20,148 bases of DNA from Acetobacteraceae bacterium (GTDB lineage: Bacteria; Pseudomonadota; Alphaproteobacteria; Acetobacterales; Acetobacteraceae): positions 1-20,148 of the forward strand of contig DAHUXX010000119.1 in assembly GCA_027306955.1 (NCBI GenBank), read 5' to 3'. The position numbers and the translations under genes were made by a program. Positions 1 through 7,988 of the stretch are shown in pieces. The notes under the pieces are model-generated. The model ran no database searches, was not told the origin of the DNA, and saw nothing but the letters and a program-made list of their open reading frames with translations. Within the stretch, counting starts at the first letter, position 1. Each line of letters begins with the position of its first letter.

Positions 1-54
1 ATCGCAACGGGCAGCGAGATCGCGGACAATTTCCTGCGCCACGAGAAGGCGTGA
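1..54 (+). CDS. C-terminal end of an unidentified gene (partial)
   Basis: The reading frame that begins at base 1 is open for 17 codons, ending in the residues DNFLRHEKA, and stops with TGA at 52-54. The TGA shares its last base with the ATG of the next gene, a typical operon junction, so it is probably the end of a real gene lying upstream of the window. Too little remains to name a family. Its neighbours, a racemase-like protein and an amidohydrolase, suggest it may belong to the same catabolic operon, but that is inference only. Confidence 0.55.
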   Translation: MATGSEIADNFLRHEKA

Positions 55-758
55 TGGCGCGCATCCTGGTCGTCAACCCCAACAGCTCCGAGGGCGTGAC
101 CGCCGCAATCGACACCTCGATCGCACCCCTGCGCCTGCCCGGCGGACCGGCGATCGAAACGCGCACACTGGCAGAAGGCCCGCCCAGCATCAGCAGCCAG
201 CGCGACGCGGAGAGGGTCGTGATGCCGCTCGTGCGCCTGGTCGAGCGCGACGGCGCCGACGCGTTCGTGCTCGCCTGTTTCTCCGACCCCGGGCTTCACG
301 CTGTCCGCGAGGCCGCCGGCGGTCGCCCGGTGATGGGCATTGCCGAATGGGGCCTGCTGCGGTCGCTCACGCTCGGCGAACGTTTCGGTATCATCGCGCT
401 TTCCCGCGCCTCGATCCGCCGCCAGCAGCGGATGGTGCGCGCGATGGGGCTCCACGCCCGATACGCCGGCAGCCGCGCCGTGGAGGCAACCGCCGCGGAG
501 ACCACGGGCGAGGTCATGCGCAACCGCCTCGTGGAAGCCGGGCGCATCCTGATCGAGCGCGACGACGCCGATGTCGTGGTGCTGGGCTGCGCCGGCATGG
601 CCGCGCATCGCGCGCCTCTGGCGGCAGCCCTGGGCGTCCCCGTCGTCGAGCCAGTACAGCAGGCCGTGTCCGCGGCCCTCGGCACGCTTCTCCTCACAGG
701 AAACCAGACGGACAAAAGCCCTTTGGTTCGTTCTTGCAAGAAAGACCGCGCTTCATGA
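54..758 (+). CDS. Asp/Glu racemase superfamily protein (hydantoin racemase-like)
   Basis: A cytoplasmic protein of 234 residues in the cofactor-independent Asp/Glu/hydantoin racemase superfamily, which uses two cysteines as acid and base to invert a stereocentre. Visible hallmarks are the N-terminal NPNSS turn at residues 8-12, the first catalytic-type cysteine in ACFSDPG (C75) and the second in LGCAGMA (C179). Length fits the family (about 220-245). I chose ATG at 54, not the GTG at 51, because AGAAGG at 44-49 is well spaced and the ATG overlaps the preceding TGA by one base. The stop overlaps the amidohydrolase start by four bases (ATGA), so the two are probably translated together. The substrate cannot be read from the sequence: hydantoins, allantoin-like ureides or maleate-like acids (the isomerase branch of the superfamily) are all possible. 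Superfamily assignment is firm; hydantoin racemase activity is inference. Confidence 0.85.
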   Translation: MARILVVNPNSSEGVTAAIDTSIAPLRLPGGPAIETRTLAEGPPSISSQRDAERVVMPLVRLVERDGADAFVLACFSDPGLHAVREAAGGRPVMGIAEWGLLRSLTLGERFGIIALSRASIRRQQRMVRAMGLHARYAGSRAVEATAAETTGEVMRNRLVEAGRILIERDDADVVVLGCAGMAAHRAPLAAALGVPVVEPVQQAVSAALGTLLLTGNQTDKSPLVRSCKKDRAS

Positions 759-2125
759 CCACGGCTCTATTCGCCAGCTACCTCCTCTCGCACGAGGATG
801 GGAAGCAGACCGTCCTGCGCGACCGCTGGGTGCTGATCGAGGGCAAGCGGATCGCAGCCATCACCTCATCGCGTCCCTCCGCAGCGACGGTCCTGGACCA
901 ACCCGGACGTTTCGTCCTGCCGGGCCTGATGAACCTGCACAACCACGCCTACAGCGAGGCGATCGCACGATCGCTCACGGAGGACGGCAACGCTCGCAAG
1001 CGGAACCGCAGCATCGTCTATACGGTGCTGATGCCGCTGTCGCGCCGTGGCATTGAGATCCTTTCGTATGATGAACGGCTGGCGATAGCCAGGCTTGGCA
1101 TTCTCCAGCTGCTGCGGGGCGGTATCACGAGCGTCATGGACCTGTTTCGCAACGGCATCCCCGAGATGTTCGAGGCGGCGACGGAGATGGGCATCCGCTT
1201 CTGGGGCGCGCCATACGTGTTCTCCACCGCCGACGCCGAGATCCAGCCTGACGGCACGATGCGCTATGCCGGCGACGACGGCGCCGCCGACCTCGCGGCG
1301 TGGAGGGCGCTGCATGCGCGCTGGGAAGGCGCGGCGGACGGGCGCATCCGCACCGCGATGGCGCCGCACGCGACCGACACCTGCGGCCCGGATCTGTTGC
1401 GGGAAGCAGCGGCCCTGGCCCGCGAGCATCGTGTGCCGCTCACCACCCACATGGCGCAGAGTCCGGACGAACTGGCCACCATCGCCACGCGCCATGCCGG
1501 GCGGACGCCCGCGGAATATCTCGACTGGCTTGGCCTGCTGGCGCCGGATCTGCTGGCCGCGCACTGCATCGGCTCGACGGATGCCGATCTGGGTCTGATG
1601 GCCGCGCGGGGTGCCTACGTGCTGAACTGCCCGCGGGTTTTCGCCCGTGCCGGCACCGTCGCCGCCTTCGGCCGTTTCGCAGCCCACGGCGTGCACACCC
1701 TGGTCGGCACCGACGGCTACAACGCGGACATGCTGGGCGAGCTGCACGCGGCCTCGACGATCTCCAAGATCGCGCTCGGCAAGCCGGAGGTCGCAACCGC
1801 GCCGGAACTGCTCGACGCCGTGACCGCGCAGGCCGCCGCGGCCATCCGTCGTCCCGATCTCGGAACGATCGAGCCGGGCGCGACGGCGGACCTCACGGTT
1901 GTCGACATGACCCACCCCCAGTTGCAGCCGCTCGCCGATCCCCGCCGCGGCCTCATCGCGCTCGCCAACCGTGCCGACATCGCGGACGTCTTCGTGGACG
2001 GCGCGCACCTCGTCGCCGCCGGCCGCTACACGAAGGGCGACGAAGCGGCGATCGCGGCTGCGGGCGTCGCCGCTGTCGCGCGCATCTGGGCACTGCCCGA
2101 AGCTCGCGCCGCCTTCGAGGGCTGA
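755..2125 (+). CDS. Metal-dependent amidohydrolase, AtzA/TrzN/SsnA type
   Basis: A 456-residue amidohydrolase of the COG0402 group, which hydrolyses C-N or C-Cl bonds on heterocycles such as guanine, cytosine, adenosine or triazines using a single divalent metal. Expected landmarks occur in order: LPGLMNLHNHAY with H62 and H64; APHATDTC with H205; THMAQSPDE with H232; the AAHC segment with H270; and GTDGYNAD with D320. The position usually filled by a catalytic Glu, three residues after the third metal His (HxAE), is Gln here (Q235). The usual NCPxSN segment reads NCPRVF. These changes suggest a divergent subfamily with an unpredictable substrate. ATG at 755 overlaps the racemase stop by four bases; the open frame extends much further upstream (to 347), but that part only shadows the racemase gene. 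Pairing with a racemase-like protein suggests catabolism of a cyclic nitrogen compound, which is inference. Confidence 0.85.
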   Translation: MTTALFASYLLSHEDGKQTVLRDRWVLIEGKRIAAITSSRPSAATVLDQPGRFVLPGLMNLHNHAYSEAIARSLTEDGNARKRNRSIVYTVLMPLSRRGIEILSYDERLAIARLGILQLLRGGITSVMDLFRNGIPEMFEAATEMGIRFWGAPYVFSTADAEIQPDGTMRYAGDDGAADLAAWRALHARWEGAADGRIRTAMAPHATDTCGPDLLREAAALAREHRVPLTTHMAQSPDELATIATRHAGRTPAEYLDWLGLLAPDLLAAHCIGSTDADLGLMAARGAYVLNCPRVFARAGTVAAFGRFAAHGVHTLVGTDGYNADMLGELHAASTISKIALGKPEVATAPELLDAVTAQAAAAIRRPDLGTIEPGATADLTVVDMTHPQLQPLADPRRGLIALANRADIADVFVDGAHLVAAGRYTKGDEAAIAAAGVAAVARIWALPEARAAFEG

Positions 2126-4494
2126 TGGAGCTTCCGGTCGAAACGGTATTTCCGGCGCTGCTGGCGGTGCTGCGCGCGCACAACGCGGCCCTGCTCGTCG
2201 CCCCGCCTGGCGCCGGCAAGACCACCCGCGTGCCCCCCGCCCTGCTGGGCGAGGATTGGGTCAGCGGCGGGCGCATCGTGATGCTGGAGCCCCGGCGGCT
2301 CGCCGCCCGCGCCGCCGCGACCCGCATCGCCGAGGAACGCGGCGAGGCGCCGGGCGGGCTGATCGGGTTTCGCACCCGGATCGAATCCGCTGTCGGCCCC
2401 GCCACGCGCATCGAGGTGCTGACCGAGGGGCTGCTGGTGCGCCGCCTGCTCGCCGACCCCGGGCTTGACGGCGTGTCGCTCGTCATCCTCGACGAGGTAC
2501 ACGAGCGCAGCGTGGAGGCGGACCTCGCCATGGCGCTGTGCCGTGAGGTGCAAGTGCTGCGCCCTGAACTGCGCCTGCTCGCCATGTCCGCGACCCCGGA
2601 GACCGAACGTTTGGCCGCCCTGCTCGCGGGCCCGGTCATCACGGCTGAGGGCCGCGCGTTTCCCACCGAGATCCGCCATGCCAGGCGCGATCTCGCCCAT
2701 CCCCGCGACCTGCCGCAGGAGACCGCCCGCGCGGCGCGCGATGCGCTGCGCAACGAGACCGGCGATATCCTCGTCTTCCTGCCAGGTATGGTGGAAATTC
2801 GCCGCGCGGCGGAAGCGCTTGGTGAATGCGGCGCCGACGTGCTGACGCTGCACGGCGAACTTCCGCCCTCGACCCAGCTCGCCGCCCTCACGCCGGGCAC
2901 ACGCCGGCGCGTGGTGCTCGCCACCTCCATTGCCGAGACATCACTCACCATTCCCGGCGTGCGCATCGTGATCGATGGCGGATTCCGCCGCGCGCCGGTG
3001 TTCGACCCCGGTTCCGGCCTCACGCGTCTCACGACGCGGCGGATCAGCCGCGCCGCCGCCACCCAGCGCGCCGGCCGCGCCGGACGGGAGGGGCCGGGCA
3101 TCGCCATCCGGCTGTGGACGGCAGCACTGCATCGCGGCCTGCCGGCGGCGGACCGACCCGAGATTCTCGCCGCTGACCTGGCATCGCTCTGCCTCACCTG
3201 CGCCGCCTGGGGCGCCGCGCCGGAATCGCTGCCGTTCCCGGACGCGCCGCCCGCCGCCGCGCTCGCCACCGCAGCCGAACTGCTGCGCGGGCTCGGCGCA
3301 CTGAGCGAAGCGGGCCGCATCACCGAGGCGGGGCGGCGCATGGCCGAGCTCGGCGCCCATCCCCGGCTCGCCGCGATGATGCTGGCCGCCCGCACACAAG
3401 GGGAGGCGGCACTCGCCGCCGACATCGCCGCACTGCTGGAGGAGCGCGATCCGCTGCGCGAGGCCACGAGCGCCGATATCGCCCTGCGGCTCGAGGCGCT
3501 CGCCCACGACCGTCGGCTGGGCGCCATCCGCCGCACCGCCGACATGTACCGCAGACGGCTGCGGACCCGGGCCCCGGCCCAGGGCGACCCCGGCCGCCTC
3601 ATCGCCGCCGCCTTCCCGGACCGCATCGCCCAGCGCCGGGAGCCCGGCAGCTTCCGCCTCGCCGGCGGCGGCGGAGCCTCGCTCCCCCTCACCGATCCGC
3701 TCGCCCGCGTCCCATTCCTCGCCGTCGCTGCGGTCCAGGCCTCGCGCGGCACGGCGATCCGCCTTGCCGCGGTGCTTGACCCCACAGACCTGCCGGAACC
3801 GGTCGCGGCCAGGGTTACGGTCGCCGAGGAAGCCGGGTTCGACCCGGTGAAAGGTGCGGTGATCGCGCGCCGTCGCCGCCGGCTCGGCGCGCTGATCCTG
3901 GAGGATCGCAGCATCGCCGTCGACCCGGAGGCGACGGCGCGGGCACTCGCGGAGGCGGTCTCGCTGCCCTCGCTGCCCTGGACGGAAGCGGCGCGCCAAG
4001 TCCAGGCCCGGGTGGCGCTGGCCGCCCGGCTGTTCCCCGACCAAGGCTGGCCGAACCTCTCGGACGCGGCACTGGCTGCCGACCGCGCCTGGCTCGCCCG
4101 CGCGCTCCATGGCCGCACCCGCCTCGCCGACGCCGAGAAGCTCGATCTCGCCGCCCTGCTCGCCGACCTGTTGGGCCACCGGCTGCGGCATCGGCTCGAC
4201 ACCCTGCTGCCGGTCGAGATTCCGCTTCCGGGCGGGCGGGCGCGCGTGGACTACACCGAGCCAGAGCCGCTCGCTGCCGCCCGCGCGCAGGCCTTCTACG
4301 GGCTCACGGAAACGCCGCGCCTCGCCGAGGGGCGCCTGGTGCCGCGGCTGGCGCTCCTCTCGCCGGCCGGGCGGCCCATCGCGGTGACCACCGACCTCGC
4401 GGGGTTCTGGCGCGGCGCCTGGCGGGAGGCGCGGGCCCAGATGCGCGGCCGCTACCCCCGCCATGCCTGGCCGGAGGACCCGTCCACGGGCTGA
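2125..4494 (+). CDS. hrpB: ATP-dependent helicase HrpB
   Basis: A 789-residue DEAH-box superfamily 2 helicase, close to the usual HrpB length of about 800-840. Seen directly: Walker A in APPGAGKTT (residues 26-34), the Walker B/DEAH variant DEVH at 123-126 followed by ER, SAT at 155-157, and motif VI with QRAGRAGR. The C-terminus has the HrpB-specific signature TTDLAGFWRG followed by MRGRYPRHAWPEDP. The cellular role of HrpB is poorly defined in most bacteria; an RNA or RNP remodelling role is generally presumed. The start is ATG at 2125, sharing one base with the amidohydrolase TGA, with GAGG at 2117-2120 as ribosome binding site. A catabolic amidohydrolase gene coupled to a helicase gene has no obvious functional logic, so this may simply be compact packing. 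The identification itself is secure. Confidence 0.95.
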   Translation: MELPVETVFPALLAVLRAHNAALLVAPPGAGKTTRVPPALLGEDWVSGGRIVMLEPRRLAARAAATRIAEERGEAPGGLIGFRTRIESAVGPATRIEVLTEGLLVRRLLADPGLDGVSLVILDEVHERSVEADLAMALCREVQVLRPELRLLAMSATPETERLAALLAGPVITAEGRAFPTEIRHARRDLAHPRDLPQETARAARDALRNETGDILVFLPGMVEIRRAAEALGECGADVLTLHGELPPSTQLAALTPGTRRRVVLATSIAETSLTIPGVRIVIDGGFRRAPVFDPGSGLTRLTTRRISRAAATQRAGRAGREGPGIAIRLWTAALHRGLPAADRPEILAADLASLCLTCAAWGAAPESLPFPDAPPAAALATAAELLRGLGALSEAGRITEAGRRMAELGAHPRLAAMMLAARTQGEAALAADIAALLEERDPLREATSADIALRLEALAHDRRLGAIRRTADMYRRRLRTRAPAQGDPGRLIAAAFPDRIAQRREPGSFRLAGGGGASLPLTDPLARVPFLAVAAVQASRGTAIRLAAVLDPTDLPEPVAARVTVAEEAGFDPVKGAVIARRRRRLGALILEDRSIAVDPEATARALAEAVSLPSLPWTEAARQVQARVALAARLFPDQGWPNLSDAALAADRAWLARALHGRTRLADAEKLDLAALLADLLGHRLRHRLDTLLPVEIPLPGGRARVDYTEPEPLAAARAQAFYGLTETPRLAEGRLVPRLALLSPAGRPIAVTTDLAGFWRGAWREARAQMRGRYPRHAWPEDPSTG

Positions 4495-4546
4495 CGTCGA
4501 ATTAAGTCATGGGTGAGTCGTATCGTGTCCGGCGCGGTTGTAGGTG

Positions 4547-4574
4547 CTGGCGCGAAACGCCACGTTTCGGCCAG
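4547..4574 (+). repeat. Strong hairpin ahead of the protease operon
   Basis: A near-perfect inverted repeat. CGAAACG (4553-4559) and CGTTTCG (4563-4569) are exact complements around a three-base loop. The stem continues outward as CTGGC (4547-4551) against GCCAG (4570-4574), with one unpaired G at 4552, giving 12 base pairs. It lies between hrpB (stop 4494) and the chosen protease start (4598). No T-run follows on either strand, so it does not look like an intrinsic terminator. It could be an operator for a dimeric regulator or a structured 5' leader. If translation began at GTG 4544, it would lie inside codons. Confidence 0.6.
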
Positions 4575-4597
4575 AATCGCCTGTGGACCGGATCTCG

Positions 4598-5734
4598 ATG
4601 ATTGCTGCCGCCCTTTCCCGCCGCGCCGCCCTCGCGGGCGCGTTGGCGCTGACCACCGCCCTGCCGCTGCTGGGCTGCGCGCCGGCGCGCGCAGATGGCC
4701 CAGTGGCGGGTGGGTCGGTCGCGGACCGGGCGGTCGCGCGCAGGGCCGGGCCGCGCAGCTTCGCCCCGCTGATCAAGCGTATCCTGCCCGCGGTCGTGAA
4801 CATCGCTGTCGAGGAGACGGTTCGCGGCCCCGACCCGCTGGCCGACCTGCCGCCCGAGATCCGCCGGAAATTTCGCGACCGCCTGCCGCCGGAAGCACAG
4901 CACCTCACCGGCGCCGGGTCGGGGTTCATCATCGACCCCGCGGGCCTGATCGTCACCAACAACCACGTGGTCGGCAATGCCGACAAGATCGTGGTCGGGC
5001 TTTCCGACGGTCGCAGCTACCCCGCCCGCCTGGTCGGCTCGGACGAACTCACCGACATCGCGCTGATCAAGATCGACGCACCTGGGCTGCTGCCCTACGT
5101 CACCTTCGGCTCCAGCCGCTCGCTGCAGGTGGGCGACTGGGTGATCGCAGCCGGCAATCCGTTCGGTCTCGGCGGTTCGGTTACTGCCGGCATCGTCTCC
5201 GCCTTCGGCCGCGACCTGGGTGCCAGCCCCTTCGACGACTTCATCCAGTTCGACGCCCCGATCAATCCCGGCAACTCCGGAGGTCCGCTGTTCGACAACC
5301 AGGGGCGCGTGGTCGGCATGAATTCGGCGATCTACACGCCCTCAGGCGGTTCGGTCGGCATCGGCTTCGCCATCCCCGCGGAGCTGGTGAGCAAAATTGT
5401 GAACCAGCTCGAGGCGCACGGCACGATCCAGCGCGGCTGGCTCGGCGTCACCCTCAGCGGCGGGTCCGGGGCCAGCCCGTTCACGCCTGCGGGCCCCGGA
5501 GGCGTGCGCATCGTGAGCGTGATCCCGCACGGCCCTGCAGCACGCGCTGGCCTGCGCGCCGGCGACATCGTGGACGCGGTCAACGGCAGGAAGCTCGGCT
5601 CCGCCCGGGCGCTGCAGCGCGCGATCGCGCTCGCTGCGCCGGGCTCGCGCGTCGAACTCGGTTGCACACGTCACGGCCATGCCTTCAACCTGTCGGTCGA
5701 GGTGGGGTTGCGCCCCCGCATCGAGTTAAACTGA
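4598..5734 (+). CDS. Periplasmic HtrA/DegP-type serine protease, one PDZ domain
   Basis: A 378-residue S1C-family protease expected to degrade or sense misfolded proteins in the periplasm. The N-terminus is a signal sequence with SRRAAL and a hydrophobic stretch (residues 7-26). Cleavage could follow ARA at about 31-33, or LLGC (C27) could serve as an imperfect lipobox, giving a lipoprotein. The SRR motif resembles a Tat signal but is not decisive. The catalytic triad is H123 (TNNHVVG), D153 (LTDIAL) and S227 (NPGNSGGP). A single PDZ domain spans roughly 280-372, whereas DegP and DegQ have two, making it closer to DegS or short HtrA forms in layout. ATG 4598 puts the signal peptide at the very N-terminus; GTG codons at 4544 and 4583 are in frame alternatives. 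The gene is followed 32 bases later by a two-component system, which suggests envelope-stress control. Confidence 0.9.
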   Translation: MIAAALSRRAALAGALALTTALPLLGCAPARADGPVAGGSVADRAVARRAGPRSFAPLIKRILPAVVNIAVEETVRGPDPLADLPPEIRRKFRDRLPPEAQHLTGAGSGFIIDPAGLIVTNNHVVGNADKIVVGLSDGRSYPARLVGSDELTDIALIKIDAPGLLPYVTFGSSRSLQVGDWVIAAGNPFGLGGSVTAGIVSAFGRDLGASPFDDFIQFDAPINPGNSGGPLFDNQGRVVGMNSAIYTPSGGSVGIGFAIPAELVSKIVNQLEAHGTIQRGWLGVTLSGGSGASPFTPAGPGGVRIVSVIPHGPAARAGLRAGDIVDAVNGRKLGSARALQRAIALAAPGSRVELGCTRHGHAFNLSVEVGLRPRIELN

Positions 5735-5766
5735 GTCAAGCGCGTTCACGCGAGGAGAAACGAACG

Positions 5767-6450
5767 ATGCGCATCCTGGTGGTCGAGGACGACAAGGACG
5801 TGGCCGGTTTCGTGCTGAAGGGGTTACGCGAGGCCGGCCACGTGGTCGAGCACGCGTCCAACGGCCGCGACGGGCTCTTCCTCGCGGCCTCGGAAAGTTT
5901 CGACGCCATCGTGCTGGACCGCATGCTGCCCGGCGGCATCGACGGGCTGCGGCTGCTGGAAACGCTGCGCTCGCAGAACAACCACACGCCGGTGCTGTTC
6001 CTCTCGGCCCTTGCCCAGGTGGACGAGCGGGTGAAGGGGCTGAAGGCGGGCGGCGACGACTACCTCACCAAACCCTTCTCGTTCGCCGAGTTGCTGGCGC
6101 GCGTCGAGGGCATCGCCCGGCGCGGCCGCGGCGAGGGGCCGGTCACGCGGCTCGCCGTCGCCGACCTCGAGATGGACCTGCTGTCGCGCACCGTGCGGCG
6201 CGGCGGCGAAAAGATCGACCTGCAGCCGCGCGAGTTCCGCCTGCTCGAGTATCTGATGCGCCATGCCGGCCAGGTGGTGACGCGCACCATGCTACTGGAG
6301 GGCGTGTGGGACTACCATTTCGATCCGCAGACGAACGTCATCGACGTGCATGTCTCGCGTCTGCGCCAGAAGGTGGACAAGCCCTTCCCCACGCCACTGA
6401 TCCACACCGTGCGCAACGCCGGCTATATGCTGCGCGCCGAGGCCCCCTGA
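5767..6450 (+). CDS. OmpR-family response regulator
   Basis: A 227-residue two-component regulator. The receiver domain (about 1-115) has the acidic pair in VVEDDKD (residues 7-9), the phospho-acceptor D51 in VLDRMLPG, and K102 in the TKPFS segment. The winged-helix DNA-binding domain (about 130-225) carries the typical LQPREFRLLEYLM and VDVHVSRLRQK-like elements (here IDVHVSRLRQKVD) and ends with HTVRNAGYML. It should bind DNA as a dimer after phosphorylation by the histidine kinase gene 55 bases downstream. GAGGAG at 5752-5757 is a strong ribosome binding site for ATG 5767. The gene lies in one operon with the HtrA-type protease, so envelope stress is the likely signal; the targets cannot be told from sequence. 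Class is certain; no specific gene name is justified. Confidence 0.95.
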   Translation: MRILVVEDDKDVAGFVLKGLREAGHVVEHASNGRDGLFLAASESFDAIVLDRMLPGGIDGLRLLETLRSQNNHTPVLFLSALAQVDERVKGLKAGGDDYLTKPFSFAELLARVEGIARRGRGEGPVTRLAVADLEMDLLSRTVRRGGEKIDLQPREFRLLEYLMRHAGQVVTRTMLLEGVWDYHFDPQTNVIDVHVSRLRQKVDKPFPTPLIHTVRNAGYMLRAEAP

Positions 6451-6505
6451 GGCCCGTGGCCTGGCGCGCTAGCCGGAACGGCGCCGTGGGGCGCGGACAC
6501 AGGCG

Positions 6506-7945
6506 ATGAGCCTCACGACCACGCTGCAGATGCTGAGCCGCGGCAGATTCAGGGCGCGGCGGCGGCGGCGCACCACGCCGATGTTCCGTTCCGCCGGGTT
6601 CCGCTTCGGCATCCTCTACGCGGCGCTGTTCGGCCTCTCGGCGCTCACGCTCGCGGCCTTCCTGTGGTGGACCACGGTGGGCCTGCTCGATCGGCAGACC
6701 GACGCCGCGATCAACGCCGACACGCAGGGCCTGGCCGAGCGCTACCACGAGGGTGGGCTGCCAGCGCTGATCGAGACCATCGACCAGCGCCTCGCCGCCA
6801 ATATCGACGACAATGCGATCTACCTGCTGGTCGGCCCGCATTTCGACCGCATCGCCGGCAACCTCAACGCCTGGCCGCACGGCGTGACCATGGACACCAA
6901 CTGGTTCGAGCTGCCGGTGCAGCGCGCCGGGCTCACGGGCGTGGCAAGGCTGCACGAGTTCAACCTGCCCGGCGGATTCCACCTGCTGGTCGGTCGGGAT
7001 TCCCATGTTCGCTCGCAGCTGCGCCGGCTGCTGACCGGGGCGCTGCTGTGGTCCGCCGTGGTGGCGCTGGCGCTCGGCACGCTGGGCGGCGCGCTGGTGC
7101 GCGGCGCCTTCCGCGCGACCGTGGCCGACGTCTCGGCGACTGCGGCGGCGATCGCCGCAGGCGATCTCTCCCGGCGGGTGCGCATCGCCGGCACCGGCGA
7201 CGAGTTCGACCTGCTCGCCGGCGCGGTCAACGACATGCTGGACCGCATCCTTCGATTGATGGACGGGGTGAAGCAGGTCTCCAACGCCATCGCGCACGAT
7301 CTGCGCACGCCGATTGCGCGCGCCCGCACCCGGCTCGAGGACGCGGCGATCCACGCCACGACGTCCGAGGAGCTGCACGCGGCGATCGACCGGGCGCAGG
7401 TGGATCTGGACGGCGTCGTCGGCGTCTTCCAGGCGATCCTGCGCATCGCCGAGATCGAGGCCGGGGCACGCCGTTCCGCTTTCGTCACGTTCGACCTGTC
7501 GGCGCTGATCGCCGACCTCGCCGAGCTCTATGCCGCCCCGGCCGAGGACGCGGGGCTGCGGCTCGACGCCTCGATCCAGTACGACATCTCGTTCTACGGC
7601 GACCGCGACATGATCCAGCAGGCGGTCGCCAACCTGCTCGACAACGCCATCAAGTTCTCGCCGCCCGAGACCGCGGTGCAGCTCTCGCTCGCGGCTGGCG
7701 ACGAGGGCCTGCGCATCGAGGTCGCGGATCGCGGCCCTGGCATCCCCGAGGCGGACCTGGCCCGAGCGACGGAGCGCTTCTTCCGCGGCGAGCAGGCGCG
7801 CAGCACACCGGGTTCCGGCCTTGGCCTCGCGCTGGTGCAGGCAGTGGCGACGCTGCATGGCGGCACGCTCACGCTCGCCGACAATGCGCCGGGCCTGCGC
7901 GCCACCCTCGCACTGCCAGCCAACGGCATGAACACGGCTTCATGA
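6506..7945 (+). CDS. Sensor histidine kinase with HAMP domain
   Basis: A 479-residue inner-membrane kinase, probably the partner of the regulator just upstream. A basic N-terminus (RFRARRRRRTT) precedes the first membrane segment (about 34-57). A periplasmic sensor region of some 115 residues follows, then a second membrane segment (about 177-200) and a HAMP linker ending near 255. The dimerization/phosphotransfer helix contains H264 in AIAHDLRTPI. The ATPase domain shows the N box NLLDN (376-380), the G1 box DRGPGIPE (408-415) and the G2 box GSGLGLALV (436-444). ATG 6506 has only a weak AGG upstream; a second in-frame ATG at 6581 would remove the basic leader but keep both membrane helices, so the start is uncertain by 25 codons. 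The periplasmic region matches no ligand-binding domain I recognise. Confidence 0.93.
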   Translation: MSLTTTLQMLSRGRFRARRRRRTTPMFRSAGFRFGILYAALFGLSALTLAAFLWWTTVGLLDRQTDAAINADTQGLAERYHEGGLPALIETIDQRLAANIDDNAIYLLVGPHFDRIAGNLNAWPHGVTMDTNWFELPVQRAGLTGVARLHEFNLPGGFHLLVGRDSHVRSQLRRLLTGALLWSAVVALALGTLGGALVRGAFRATVADVSATAAAIAAGDLSRRVRIAGTGDEFDLLAGAVNDMLDRILRLMDGVKQVSNAIAHDLRTPIARARTRLEDAAIHATTSEELHAAIDRAQVDLDGVVGVFQAILRIAEIEAGARRSAFVTFDLSALIADLAELYAAPAEDAGLRLDASIQYDISFYGDRDMIQQAVANLLDNAIKFSPPETAVQLSLAAGDEGLRIEVADRGPGIPEADLARATERFFRGEQARSTPGSGLGLALVQAVATLHGGTLTLADNAPGLRATLALPANGMNTAS

Positions 7946-7988
7946 CCGCCCCACGGCAACGAGAGGTGGCGCATGCGATGCGTCGGGC

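Noticed and set aside
1953..4202. Long open frame on the minus strand opposite hrpB (749 codons)
   Set aside because: Composition is dominated by Arg, Ser and Ala with no recognisable domain, as expected from the antisense of a GC-rich gene; hrpB on the plus strand is unmistakable.
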